A stretch of 64,000 bases of DNA from Cohnella rhizosphaerae (GTDB lineage: Bacteria > Bacillota > Bacilli > Paenibacillales > Paenibacillaceae), in contig NZ_JAPDIA010000003.1 of NCBI RefSeq assembly GCF_029525575.1, positions 2,286,214 through 2,350,213 of the forward strand, given 5' to 3'. Every line of letters begins with the position of its first letter. The first letter of the stretch is position 1. Below the pieces are notes generated by a model that saw only the letters and a list, made by a program, of their open reading frames with translations, searched no databases and was not told where the DNA came from. The translations under genes were made by a program, and so were the position numbers. Of this stretch, positions 52,463 to 61,189 are shown one piece after another.

Positions 52463-53271
52463 TGGACGCTTCGACCAAGCGGGCGGGACCCGCGCATCGC
52501 ACGTTGCTGCTGCTGCTGATGGTCTATTTGCTGCTGCCCTTGCTGGCCACCTGCATCTATGCGTTTGCCCGGGAATGGCAGACGACGCTGCTGCCCGAGA
52601 GCTGGACGCTCGAATGGTTCCGCGGCATGTTCATGGACCTTCGTTTTCTGGCGTCGCTCTGGAATTCGCTCTATCTTTGCCTGATTAGCGTCGCCATCAG
52701 CCTGCTCGTCATGCTGCCCGCGGTGTTCGTCATTGCGATCTACATGCCAAGGCTGGAGTCGCTTATGAAGGGGCTCGTCGTGCTTCCTTACGCGGTGCCC
52801 GGCGTCGTCGCGGCGGTTGGACTCATCCGCGCCTATTCTTCCGGTCCGCTCAACATATCGGGCACGGCTTACATTTTGATCGGCGCCTACTTCGTCGTCG
52901 TGCTGCCTTATATGTACCAGGGCATCCGCAACAGTCTGCTGACCGTATCCGCCGGTCCGCTGCTCTCCGCCGCGGAACTGCTCGGCGCAAGCCGGATGCG
53001 CGCGTTCGCGACGGTCGTTTTGCCCAACATTTGGCCCGGCGTGCTCGTCTCCGCGCTGCTGTCGTTCTCCGTGCTGTTCGGCGAATTCGTGCTGACCAAC
53101 ATGCTCGTCGGCGGGCAGATTCAGACGATCCAGGTGTACCTGTATCGACGTATGGGCGAGAGCGGGCACGTCGCCAGCGCCATCGCGATCACCTACTTCG
53201 TGTTTATATTGATCCTGTCCGCCATGCTCATGAAGCTGGGCCAAAAAGTGAACGGAGGTTTGAAACGATGA
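52462..53271 (+). CDS. ABC transporter permease 2
   Basis: 269 residues, intact; ATG at 52462 after AAGGAGGAG. Six membrane segments and the EAA loop SAAELLGASRMRAFATVVLPNIWPG (PotC/PhnV type). FSVLFGEFVLTNMLVGGQIQTIQVYLYRRMGESGHVASA is characteristic of this subfamily. Forms the membrane channel with permease 1. Its stop overlaps the ATPase start (ATGA). Confidence 0.92.
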   Translation: MDASTKRAGPAHRTLLLLLMVYLLLPLLATCIYAFAREWQTTLLPESWTLEWFRGMFMDLRFLASLWNSLYLCLISVAISLLVMLPAVFVIAIYMPRLESLMKGLVVLPYAVPGVVAAVGLIRAYSSGPLNISGTAYILIGAYFVVVLPYMYQGIRNSLLTVSAGPLLSAAELLGASRMRAFATVVLPNIWPGVLVSALLSFSVLFGEFVLTNMLVGGQIQTIQVYLYRRMGESGHVASAIAITYFVFILILSAMLMKLGQKVNGGLKR

Positions 53272-54306
53272 GCGACTACCTGGAGCTGCAAGGCATCCGC
53301 AAGCGATTCGGGTCCGCGAACGTGCTGGAAGACGTGAACCTGCAAATTCGAGAAGGCGAGCTCGTGACGCTGCTCGGGCCTTCGGGCTGCGGCAAAAGCA
53401 CGCTGCTGCGGTGCATCGCGGGGCTCGCGGACATCGACGGCGGCCGAATCCTGCTGGACGGCAAGGATATCGCCAAGCTGCCGCCGCGGAGCCGGGAGAT
53501 CGGCATGGTGTTTCAGGCATATGCGCTGTTCCCGAACCTGACGGTCGGTCAAAATATCGAATACGGCCTGAAGATGCGGGGGGATCGACAAGGCGGCCAG
53601 ACGGAGCCGGGCCGAGGAGCTGCTCGCCGTCGTCGAACTGACGGACAAACGGGATGCGTATCCCCAGCAATTGTCCGGCGGTCAGCAGCAGCGGGTGGCG
53701 CTCGCGCGCTCCCTGGCCGTCCGTCCGAAGGTGCTCCTGCTGGACGAGCCCCTCAGCGCGCTGGACGCGCAAATCCGCAAAAACCTGCGCGCCGAAATCC
53801 GCGCGATCCAGCGGCAGTTCAACATGACGACGGTGTTCGTCACGCACGACCAGGAGGAAGCGCTGACGTTGTCCGACCGGGTATGCCTGATGAACAAAGG
53901 CCGGATCGTCCAGGAAGGCTCGCCGGAGGCGATCTATACGAAGCCGCGGACCGAGTTCGTCGCCCGGTTCATGGGCAGCTACAATGTGCTTAGCCGAATG
54001 GACGCGCTCAAGCTGTTCGGCAAAGTCGACGGCGCGGCGCAAAGCTTCGCCATTCGTCCCGAATCGGTCGTGCTGCTGAAGGAAAGCGCCGAATCGCTTG
54101 GGACGGATCGGCGCATCGCGGCGGGCATGATCCGTTCTGTGTCGATCCTCGGCAACGTCATCCGGTACGGCGTCGAGGCCGCCGGCGTGCGGCTTACGAT
54201 CGACGCGCTGAACGACGGACGCACGCTGCCGCTCGCCGAGCGGAGCCTCGTCCTCCTTGCGCTCGACGAATCGCAGCTGCTGCAGCTGGAGAAAGAAGGA
54301 GCTTGA
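53268..54306 (+). CDS. ABC transporter ATP-binding protein, PotA/FbpC-like (one frameshift)
   Basis: About 346 residues repaired. Walker A GPSGCGKST, Q-loop VFQAYALFPNLTV, signature LSGGQQQRVALARSL, Walker B VLLLDEPLSALD, H-loop VFVTHDQEEAL, and a C-terminal TOBE_2 regulatory domain (FAIRPESVVLL). The frame breaks at a G6 run (53578-53583); removal of one G restores GLKMRGIDKAARRSRAEELLAVVEL. It powers the importer formed by the two preceding permeases. Confidence 0.9.
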
Positions 54307-54310
54307 GCGT

Positions 54311-55097
54311 ATGTCCATCTCGTCGGAAGAGCGCAAACGCGTCATCGTGGATCAGTTAAAGCTGGAAGGGCAGGTCAAGGTGCCCGAGCTGTCGCTGCGG
54401 TTCGCCGTGTCGGAGGAGACGGTGCGCCGGGACCTGCTGCTGCTCGAGCGGGAAGGGCTCGCGAGGCGCGTCTACGGCGGCGCGGTGCCGAGCAAGCAGA
54501 CCAACTACGAGCCGCCTTATTTGCAGCGCCAGAAGGAGAAGGCGCTGGAGAAGGAACGTATCGGCCGGGCGGCCGCCGCCCTCATCTCGTCGGGAGACAC
54601 GATCGCCATCGACGTCGGCACGACGACGCTGGAGCTGGCCAAGGCGATCGCGGGCCGCGAGCGGCTCACCGTGCTGACCAACTCGCTGGCCGTCGCTTAC
54701 CATCTCATGGAATCGTTGAACGGCGGCCGTTTTACGGGCAAGATCATCGTCATCGGCGGCGAGCTGAATCCGGAGCAGCAATCGATGTCCGGCACGATGG
54801 CCGAACGGACGATCTCGCAGTTTCGGATCGACAAGGCGTTCATCTCGGTCGGCGGCGTATCGCCGAATCGGGGGGATCAGCGACTACGATCTTGCCGAGA
54901 CGGGCATGTCCAGGCGCATGGCCGAGGCGGCCGGACAGACGATCGTGCTCGCGGACGACTCCAAGCTGAACAAGGAAGCGTTCGTGGAGATCGTCCCGCT
55001 TCGCAGCGTCCATACGATCGTCAGCAACGTCGCCGCGCCGCGGGAGTGGGCGCAGACGCTGCGCGCCCACCGCTTGCAATGGACGGTCGCCCATTAA
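54311..55097 (+). CDS. DeoR/GlpR-family regulator (one frameshift)
   Basis: About 262 residues repaired; ATG 4 nt after the ATPase stop, with GGAGCTTGAG as ribosome site. N-terminal DeoR helix-turn-helix: ERKRVIVDQLKLEGQVKVPELSLRFAVSEETVRRDLLLLEREGLARRVYGGAV. The C-terminal isomerase-like sugar-phosphate sensor contains IDVGTTTLELAKAI, VLTNSLAV, VIGGELNPEQQSMSG and ILADD-type SKLNKEAF. The frame breaks at a G6 run (54870-54875), repaired to GGVSPNRGISDYDLAETGMS. A phosphorylated sugar or polyol is the usual effector, supporting a phosphate-ester substrate for the operon. Confidence 0.88.
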
Positions 55098-55112
55098 AGG
55101 AGGACAACTCGC

Positions 55113-55994
55113 ATGAACTCAACGTTTTCGAAGCTTATCGTCGTCGTGCTGGACGGATTAAGGTACGATGCCGCGCGCCGCTATCTCGGCTTCATGGAGC
55201 ATCTGGCCGAGCAGGGAGAAGCGGTCTGCCTCAAAGTCCGGTCCGAGCTCCCGAGCCTGTCGCGTCCGCTGTACGAGGTGCTGCTGACCGGCACGCCCGC
55301 CGCGCAAAACGGCATTACGGCCAATCATATCGCGCGTCCGAGCCGCGAGCGCAGCGTGTTCCAGCTTGCCGCCGGCGCGGGGCTCGGTACGGCCGCCGCA
55401 GCGTATCATTGGGTCAGCGAGCTGTACAACGCCGCGCCTTTCCGGCCGCTCGCGGACCGTCACCAGCATGACGGGGACAAGCCGATTCAGCATGGCGTTT
55501 TTTACTTCGAGGACCACTATCCGGACAGTCACCTGTTCGCGGACGCCGAGCATCTGCGCAAGGCGTACGATCCGCATTTTCTGTACGTTCATACGATGAA
55601 CATCGACGACGCGGGCCACAAGTTCGGCGGCGAGAGTCCGCAGTACGAGGCGGCCGTGAGGGCGGCGGACGGCATGCTGGCGTCGCTCGTGCCGGAGTGG
55701 CTGGCGCTCGGCTACCGAATCCTCGTCACCTCCGACCACGGGATGAGCGCGTCGGGGATGCACGGCGGAACGGCGGCCGAGGAGCGAAGCGTACCGCTCT
55801 ATCTGCTGGGGGACGCCAGATTTATGCTGGAGCGGGGGCGCGGCGAGTCTGCGCTGCCGCAGCTGCTGATGGCCCCGCTTATGTGCCGCTGTCTCGGCAT
55901 CGCGCCCTCGCCTGCGATGGTCGACTTGCCGGAAGCGGCGTACACATCGTCCGCCTCATCCGCATCGTCTGTATCTTCTGCATCGCGTGTCTAA
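55113..55994 (+). CDS. Alkaline-phosphatase-superfamily phosphodiesterase (NPP-like)
   Basis: 293 residues, intact; ATG after AAAGGAGGACAACTCGC. Metal-ligand motifs: VVLDGLRYD (Asp14), likely nucleophile Ser50 in ELPSLSRPLYEVLLTGTP, NIDDAGHKFG, TSDHGMS and MHGGT. The fold matches nucleotide pyrophosphatase/phosphodiesterases and phosphonoacetate hydrolases; the Asn of the NPP FPN motif is replaced by Leu. No signal peptide, so it acts in the cytoplasm, probably cleaving the compound imported by the transporter of the same operon. The Ser-rich tail (about 55945-55990) is low complexity. Confidence 0.83.
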   Translation: MNSTFSKLIVVVLDGLRYDAARRYLGFMEHLAEQGEAVCLKVRSELPSLSRPLYEVLLTGTPAAQNGITANHIARPSRERSVFQLAAGAGLGTAAAAYHWVSELYNAAPFRPLADRHQHDGDKPIQHGVFYFEDHYPDSHLFADAEHLRKAYDPHFLYVHTMNIDDAGHKFGGESPQYEAAVRAADGMLASLVPEWLALGYRILVTSDHGMSASGMHGGTAAEERSVPLYLLGDARFMLERGRGESALPQLLMAPLMCRCLGIAPSPAMVDLPEAAYTSSASSASSVSSASRV

Positions 55995-56056
55995 ATGCGG
56001 CCCGGCCGGTGCGAGATTCGACGATTTGCGGGATAGGTGCATAAACCGGACGGGCT

Positions 56057-56085
56057 TTGGATAATCTTGGAGCGGATGATACAAT
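56057..56085 (+). promoter_or_regulatory. Promoter of the FMN reductase gene
   Basis: TTGGAT (56057-56062) and TACAAT (56080-56085) with a 17-nt spacer, 37 nt upstream of the ATG. Confidence 0.6.
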
Positions 56086-56122
56086 GAATTGAATCCAACT
56101 TCAGGCCAAGGGAGGCAATATC

Positions 56123-56662
56123 ATGTTGAAAATCGGCATTATCCTGGGGAGCACGCGCGAAGGCCGTCTCAGCCCGCAGGTCGGTGAATGGGTCAAATCG
56201 CTCGCGGACAAGCGCGGCGACGCCGAATACGAGATCCTCGACATCGCCGACTACAAGCTGCCGCTGCTCGGCGAGCCGGGTCAGGACGCGTCCGGCGCCG
56301 CTGCGTGGACGGCGAAGATCGACAGCTGCGACGGATTCGTGTTCATCGTGCAGGAGTACAATCACTCCATCACGGGCGCGCTGAAGAATGCGCTCGACTA
56401 CGTGCGCAAAGAGTGGAACGACAAGGCCGCGGGCATCGTCTCGTACGGCTCGGTCGGCGGCGCCCGCGCGGCGGAGCATCTCCGCGGCATCCTCGGCGAG
56501 CTGTCGGTCGCGGACGTGCGCGTGCATCCGGCGCTCTCGCTGTTCACCGACTTCGAGAACGGCTCGGTGTTCAAGCCGAAGGACGTGCAGGCGACTTCGC
56601 TCGGACAAATGCTGGACCAAGTGATCTCCTGGTCCACGGGTCTGAAGACGATTCGCAAGTAA
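56123..56662 (+). CDS. NADPH-dependent FMN reductase family protein
   Basis: 179 residues, intact; ATG after AAGGGAGGCAATATC. Flavodoxin-like fold: phosphate-binding loop IILGSTREGRLSPQVGEW, LDIADYKLPLLGEPG, the FMN-contact segment VFIVQEYNHSITGALKNALDY and SYGSVGGARAAEHLRGIL. Members reduce FMN, quinones, azo dyes or chromate with NAD(P)H in the cytoplasm. It is monocistronic, with its own promoter and terminator. Confidence 0.92.
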   Translation: MLKIGIILGSTREGRLSPQVGEWVKSLADKRGDAEYEILDIADYKLPLLGEPGQDASGAAAWTAKIDSCDGFVFIVQEYNHSITGALKNALDYVRKEWNDKAAGIVSYGSVGGARAAEHLRGILGELSVADVRVHPALSLFTDFENGSVFKPKDVQATSLGQMLDQVISWSTGLKTIRK

Positions 56663-56692
56663 TTCGCTTCGCGACGCAATCAGAATAAGCCT

Positions 56693-56729
56693 GCCCTTTG
56701 TCGGTTTATCCGGCAAGGGGCTTTGTTTT
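56693..56729 (+). terminator. Terminator of the FMN reductase gene
   Basis: 12-bp stem (56693-56704 with 56710-56721, two G-T pairs, 5-nt loop) followed by TTTGTTTT, 30 nt after the stop codon. Confidence 0.8.
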
Positions 56730-56780
56730 GCGCGGACATGGGGGGGAGCGTGGTCGCGCGGCGCAGCATGGCCTAGCACG

Positions 56781-56890
56781 GCCCAGGGCAACCCACCCAG
56801 AGCACGCCCCGCCCAGGGCAGCCCACCCAGAGCACGCCCCGCCCAGGGCAGCCCACCCAGAGCACGCCCCGCCCAGGGCAGCCCACCCTA
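56781..56890. repeat. 30-bp tandem repeats
   Basis: GCCCAGGGCA recurs at 56781, 56811, 56841 and 56871 at exact 30-bp spacing, with copies almost identical. A short intergenic GC-rich minisatellite. Confidence 0.8.
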
Positions 56891-57217
56891 ACGCGGCTCA
56901 GCGCGGAATAAGGGTTAAAAGGCCGTTATTTCGTGCGGATTCGGAAGCAAGCAGCAGTTAGTTGTTAAAAGGCAGTTATTTTCATGCGGGATGCGAGAAT
57001 TTGACGTTTTAGCGGGAATTAGCAGCCTTTTGACACTTATTTTTTGCGGATATGCGATTGGCGGGGAAATAACTGCTTATTGACAACTATCTCCAGGAGG
57101 TCGGTTGCTGTAGCGCTCATCAAGCTGCAATCACGCATCGCAGCCGGACGCTGTTTGAGCCGCGATTCCCCCCTTTGCTACAATAGGTACAACACAGACA
57201 AGGGAAGGATGTTCGCC
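56891..57217. other. Intergenic region with diverged short repeats
   Basis: Contains several imperfect copies of a segment with (A)AAAGGC(A/C)GTTATTT and TGCGGAT (about 56915-57080), some inverted. No gene is seen. AAGGGAAGG at 57200-57208 is the ribosome site of the next gene. Confidence 0.4.
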
Positions 57218-57589
57218 ATGATCGTCGCCATCAACACCATCAAGATAAAGTCGGGACATGTCGCCGAAGTCGTCGAACGCTTCAAAAATCCGAAGGGCGT
57301 CCAGCACGCGCCAGGCTTCGTCCGAATGGAGCTGCTGACCGAATCGCTGGCGGAGCATGACGAGCTTAAGGTGTGCACGACCTGGGAAGATCGCGCGGCC
57401 TTCGACAGCTGGGTGAACAGCGACGCGTTTAAGCAAGCGCATGCCCATGCCCGTCCGAAGCCGGAAGCCGGTGCCGAACCGGCAGCGCACCCGGGCGGTC
57501 ACGGCGAGCAAGCGCGTCCCGGCGGCGGCATCATGCTTGGCGCGAAGCTGAGCGTGCACGACGTCGTTTTCGCTTATCCGTCGAATTAA
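57218..57589 (+). CDS. Antibiotic biosynthesis monooxygenase-fold protein, heme-degrading IsdG/HmoA-like
   Basis: 123 residues. Start chosen at ATG 57218 because AAGGGAAGG lies 9 nt upstream; ATG at 57209 overlaps it. The ferredoxin-like ABM fold shows MIVAINTIKIKSGHVAEVVERF, GVQHAPGFVRMELL and DELKVCTTWEDRAAFDSWVNSDAFKQAHAH. It closely resembles HmoA-type heme monooxygenases that open the heme ring to release iron. A His/Pro/Gly-rich insert (HPGGHGEQARPGG) precedes the last strand. An 83-bp repeat array begins 5 nt after its stop. Confidence 0.82.
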   Translation: MIVAINTIKIKSGHVAEVVERFKNPKGVQHAPGFVRMELLTESLAEHDELKVCTTWEDRAAFDSWVNSDAFKQAHAHARPKPEAGAEPAAHPGGHGEQARPGGGIMLGAKLSVHDVVFAYPSN

Positions 57590-57593
57590 TATC

Positions 57594-58025
57594 TGTGCGA
57601 TGACGCGCCGTTGAGCGGTCGCGGACCGCGCCAGCACGCAGGGAGCCGCGCCAAACGGCTGTAATCGCACTAAAAATGTGCGATGACGCGCCGTTGAGCG
57701 GTTGCGGACCGCGCCAGCATGCAGGGAGCCGCGCCAAACGGCTGTAATCGCACAAAAAATGTGCGATGACGCGCCGTTGAGCGGTCGCGTACGGCGCCAG
57801 CATGCAGGGAGCCGCGCTAAACGGCTGTAATCGCACAAAAAAATGTGCGATGACGCGCCGTTGAGCGGTCGCGGACCGCGCCAGCATGCAGGGAGCCGCG
57901 CCAAATGGCTGTAATCGCACAAAAAATGTGCGATGATGCGCCGTTTAGCGGTCGCATACGGCGCCAGCATGCAGGGAGCCGCGCCAAACGGCTGTAATCG
58001 CACAAAAAATGTGCGATGACGCGCC
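57594..58025. repeat. Array of five 83-84 bp structured repeats
   Basis: Units begin TGTGCGATGACGCGCCGTT at 57594, 57677, 57760, 57844 and 57927, with a partial copy at 58010. Each full unit can fold on itself: outer arms TGTGCGAT/ATCGCACA, then GCCGTT/AACGGC, then an inner hairpin GCGGTC-GCG-GACCGC. Substitutions between copies sit mostly in the inner parts. The array follows the heme-monooxygenase-like gene immediately. Confidence 0.88.
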
Positions 58026-58511
58026 GCGCTACCTTGCAACACCTTGCAACTTCGCCTCGCCTCGAAGCCCGCCCGATTGTATCGTTAACGCACGCCTCCA
58101 ACGCCCCTCAAGTATCTGACTGGCATAGCCCGCACACCATATATTTATTTCGTGCTGCTGCACTGCAAAAATGCGCGGTAGATCGTCTCTTGAGCAAATC
58201 CGGTGCATGTCGACTCTACATTCACTTATGCGTGCGCGTAGGCGATAGACTGAGCGGCGAGAGGGTACGAGTCTGAATGGCGAGAGGGTACGAGTCTGAA
58301 TAGGGAGCTGCTCTGGAGCGTGCAATGTTGCGCGATAGACTGACCGACGAGAAGTTACGGTCTCATTTCTTCAATTATGAATTCGAAAATGAATTTGCGC
58401 CTTCGCATTTCTAACGCCAAAAGCGCCATCCGCGCCGGCGCCGCGATAAGCGGGGCCGACGCAGCATGGCGCCATCGCATGTAGCTCGGTACGGGTTGCA
58501 CGGGGCTCGCT
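58026..58511. other. Intergenic region without a gene
   Basis: 486 bp between the repeat array and the end of the efflux gene. It holds a 23-bp direct repeat GGCGAGAGGGTACGAGTCTG (58256 and 58279) and a diverged GCGATAGACTGA pair (58242, 58333). I see no supported coding frame. Confidence 0.5.
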
Positions 58512-60001
58512 TTAATGCCCCGCCAGCATGCTCTCCTCCCCGCGCACATCGCCGGAACCGCTCTTCTGCGCGGCCGGCTTGACGCGCCGGATGAACAGGC
58601 TGAGCACGAAGCCGGCGATCGCGAAGCCCGAGGTGAGCAGGAAGGTATCGCCGAACGCGCCGACGACGGCTTCGAGCGGGTTGGGACCTTTGTAGGCTGC
58701 CAAAACCTTGTCGCTGTGGGTGGACAAGTAACCCGTCAGACCGGCTACCGCGAAGGACACGATGACCTGCTGGGCCGAGTTGGTCAGCGGCGTGACGCGG
58801 CCGACAAGCTCCTTTGGCGCCGTATTGAGGATATACGTGTTCATCGTCATCATCGATAGCCCCATGCCGCAGCCGAGCAGGAACAGGTTGAGCATGATGA
58901 CGTACAGCGGACGATCGAGCGTGATTTGCGACATGATGAGCAGCGCCGTGGAGATGAACACCGTGCCGGTGATGACGATCGGACGCGCGCCGAACCGGTC
59001 GAACAGGCGGCCGCCGATCGGCATGCCGAGCATGGAGCCAAGCGCCTGCGGGAGCAGGATGAGTCCGGTCTCCAGCGGCGTATAGCCCTTGGCCTGCTGC
59101 AGCATGAGCGGGAACAGGATGATGGAGCCGAACAGCGCTGCATAGAGGATCCAAGACAAGATAATGCCTTGCGTGAAGGCGAAGCTCTTGAATACGCGCA
59201 GCTCCAGCAGCGGCTGGCGATGCCTCAACTCGACGAAGATGAAGAGCAGGAGCGCGACGCCGCCGACGATAAGGCCCGTTAACGTGCGCCCGGAGCCCCA
59301 GTCCGTGCCCCCCCTCGCTGACACCAAAGGCCAGCATGGCGAATGCGATCGGACCGAGGATCATGCCGAGGATGTCGAGCGCCGGCGGCTTGCCGCGTTC
59401 GAACGCGGGCAGGTAGCGCCACGCGACGATCACGGCGGCGACGCCGATCGGCAGGTTGATCAGGAAGATCCAATGCCACGAGACGTACTCGACAAAGTAG
59501 CCCGACAGCACGGGTCCAAGAGCCGGAGCGAGCAGGATTGGAATGCCGAGCATGCCCATGACCGCGCCTCGCCTCTCCGGCGGCGAGATGCGGAAGACGA
59601 GCGCCATGCCGATTGGCGCGACCATGCCGCCGCCGATGCCCTGGATGACGCGGAAGACGACGAGCTGCTCCGTGTTCGTCGCCAGCGCGCAGAGCGCGGA
59701 GCCGAGCGTGAACATCACGATCGTCGCGATGAAGATGCGCTTTGAACCGAATTTGTCGGTCAACCAGCCGGCGAGGGGGGATGACGGCCGACAGGGCGAG
59801 CGTATAGCCGGTGACGGCCCACTGCAGATGATGCAGCGTCGTGCCGAAGTCGTCGACCAGCGTCGGAATCGCGTTGTTGACGACGGTCGTGTCAAGGATA
59901 ACCATGAACATGCCGATAATAACGGCGAGGAGCGGCGGCAGCAGCTTGAGCAGCGAGAAAGGCTCTGCTTGGGCGGACGAGGCCGTGCGCGGGTTTGCCA
60001 T
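58512..60001 (-). CDS. DHA2-family (EmrB/QacA-type) 14-TM MFS efflux transporter (two frameshifts)
   Basis: About 496 residues repaired; ATG at 60001 after GAAAGGAATG. Membrane segment 1 motif LLAVIIGMFMVILDTTVVNNAIPTL and QWAVTGYTLALSAV, motif A GWLTDKFGSKR, motif C region GPVLSGYFVEYVSWHWIFLINLPIG: typical of DHA2 multidrug exporters. Frames break at a G6 run (59775-59780) and a C7 run (59308-59314); both are repaired by one base removal. It is divergent from a TetR regulator across 170 bp with inverted repeats. The substrate is unknown. Confidence 0.9.
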
Positions 60002-60060
60002 AAGTATTCATTCCTTTCTGAATAAGGGCCTGAGCCTTGACGGAATTCCGATTTTCCGTT

Positions 60061-60107
60061 AACTTTTGACTAAGTGGTTTTAACAAAAACCGCAGAGTCA
60101 TAAAAGT
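60061..60107. promoter_or_regulatory. Inverted-repeat operator candidate between DHA2 pump and TetR
   Basis: A perfect 6-bp inverted repeat GGTTTT-AACA-AAAACC (60076-60091) lies inside a wider imperfect pair, ACTTTTGACT (60062-60071) and AGTCATAAAAGT (60096-60107). The location in the divergent region suits a TetR-type repressor. Confidence 0.45.
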
Positions 60108-60171
60108 CTACAGGCCTAGTTTTATCGTGTTAGGCAGCCTTTGTCAATCCTTATTTTTAAGGAGGGTCCTC

Positions 60172-61068
60172 ATGAGCATCCTAAAAAACAAAATTATAGC
60201 GTCGGCCGAGCGCATGTTCGCGGAGAAAGGCTACGAGGCGACTTCCATTCAAGATATAGCGGACGACTGCAGCATCGCCAAGGGCTCGCTGTACAAGTTT
60301 TTTCCTTCCAAGGAGGATCTGTACATCGAGATCATGGAGGTTCATTTCGCGCGAATCATGGAGGATTCCGAACGGATTCGCGAACGGACGGAGCTCTCCC
60401 CGCGCGAGCTGTTCGTCGAGGAGATCCGCCATCAGTTGGACTACTTTCTCAATCGCGGCCTGTTCGTCGCGAATTCGCTCAAGGAGAAGCCCGCGATTCC
60501 CGGCGACAAGCTCGGACCGCTGATGTTCCGCAAGCGCGCCAAGCTGCTCAACTACAATCGGGGCGTGCTGCAGCGTCGCTACGGGGAGGCGCTCGAGCCG
60601 CATATCTGGGATGCGGTCATGATTCTGAACGCGATGGCCAAGGAGTATCTTCACCTGATCAAGATGTTCGCCAAGCCGATCTCGGTGCCGGCGCTGGCGA
60701 CTTACTTCGCCGACCGGATGGACGATCTGGTCGAGGGACTGCTCTCGCGGAAGGCGGAGCCGATGCTCTCGACCGACCTTATGAAGGAATTCGAGTCCGA
60801 GCGGCCGGAGACGCTGCAGGAAGCGATCGAGCGCTGCGGCGCCTTGGTGCTCGAGCAGGCGTCCTCCACGATCCGCGAGCTGAGCGTGCCCAACGCGCGC
60901 AAGCGGGAGCTGGAGCAGCTCTTGGATATGCTCCGGGAAGAGGGAGAGAAGGAGGCGCCGCGGCGCTTCCTCGTCACGGCGCTGCTCAACGAGCTGGCGA
61001 CCGAGCACGAGCTCGCGCCGTACGTGGCCAAAATGCGCCGCTGGGCGATGCAAATGTTGCAGGATTAA
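60172..61068 (+). CDS. TetR/AcrR-family regulator
   Basis: 298 residues, intact; ATG after AAGGAGGGTCCTC. N-terminal HTH: NKIIASAERMFAEKGYEATSIQDIADDCSIAKGSLYKFFPSKEDLYIEIM. The C-terminal part is about 100 residues longer than in a typical TetR protein (usually ~200) and is helical and Glu/Arg-rich (ALVLEQASSTIREL, ELEQLLDMLREEGEKEAPRRFLVTALLNELA). That extension may be a second ligand or dimer module. Divergent from the DHA2 pump, so probably its repressor. Confidence 0.9.
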   Translation: MSILKNKIIASAERMFAEKGYEATSIQDIADDCSIAKGSLYKFFPSKEDLYIEIMEVHFARIMEDSERIRERTELSPRELFVEEIRHQLDYFLNRGLFVANSLKEKPAIPGDKLGPLMFRKRAKLLNYNRGVLQRRYGEALEPHIWDAVMILNAMAKEYLHLIKMFAKPISVPALATYFADRMDDLVEGLLSRKAEPMLSTDLMKEFESERPETLQEAIERCGALVLEQASSTIRELSVPNARKRELEQLLDMLREEGEKEAPRRFLVTALLNELATEHELAPYVAKMRRWAMQMLQD

Positions 61069-61189
61069 AAACGAGCGTTGGAAGCAGGATAAGATAAGCA
61101 TAGTTTTCGTTATTTTTTTGGCGAGTACGGGGATGGCGGGCGCTCTATAATCGGTACTGCAACGATCAGAACCGAGGAGGCATCCGCGC

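Noticed and set aside
54257-54310. Upstream extension of the DeoR gene into the ATPase end
   Set aside because: ATG 54311 has a ribosome site and the HTH begins there; the extension is the ATPase tail in another frame.
57594-58025. 83-bp array as CRISPR
   Set aside because: No spacer-repeat alternation; entire units are near-identical.
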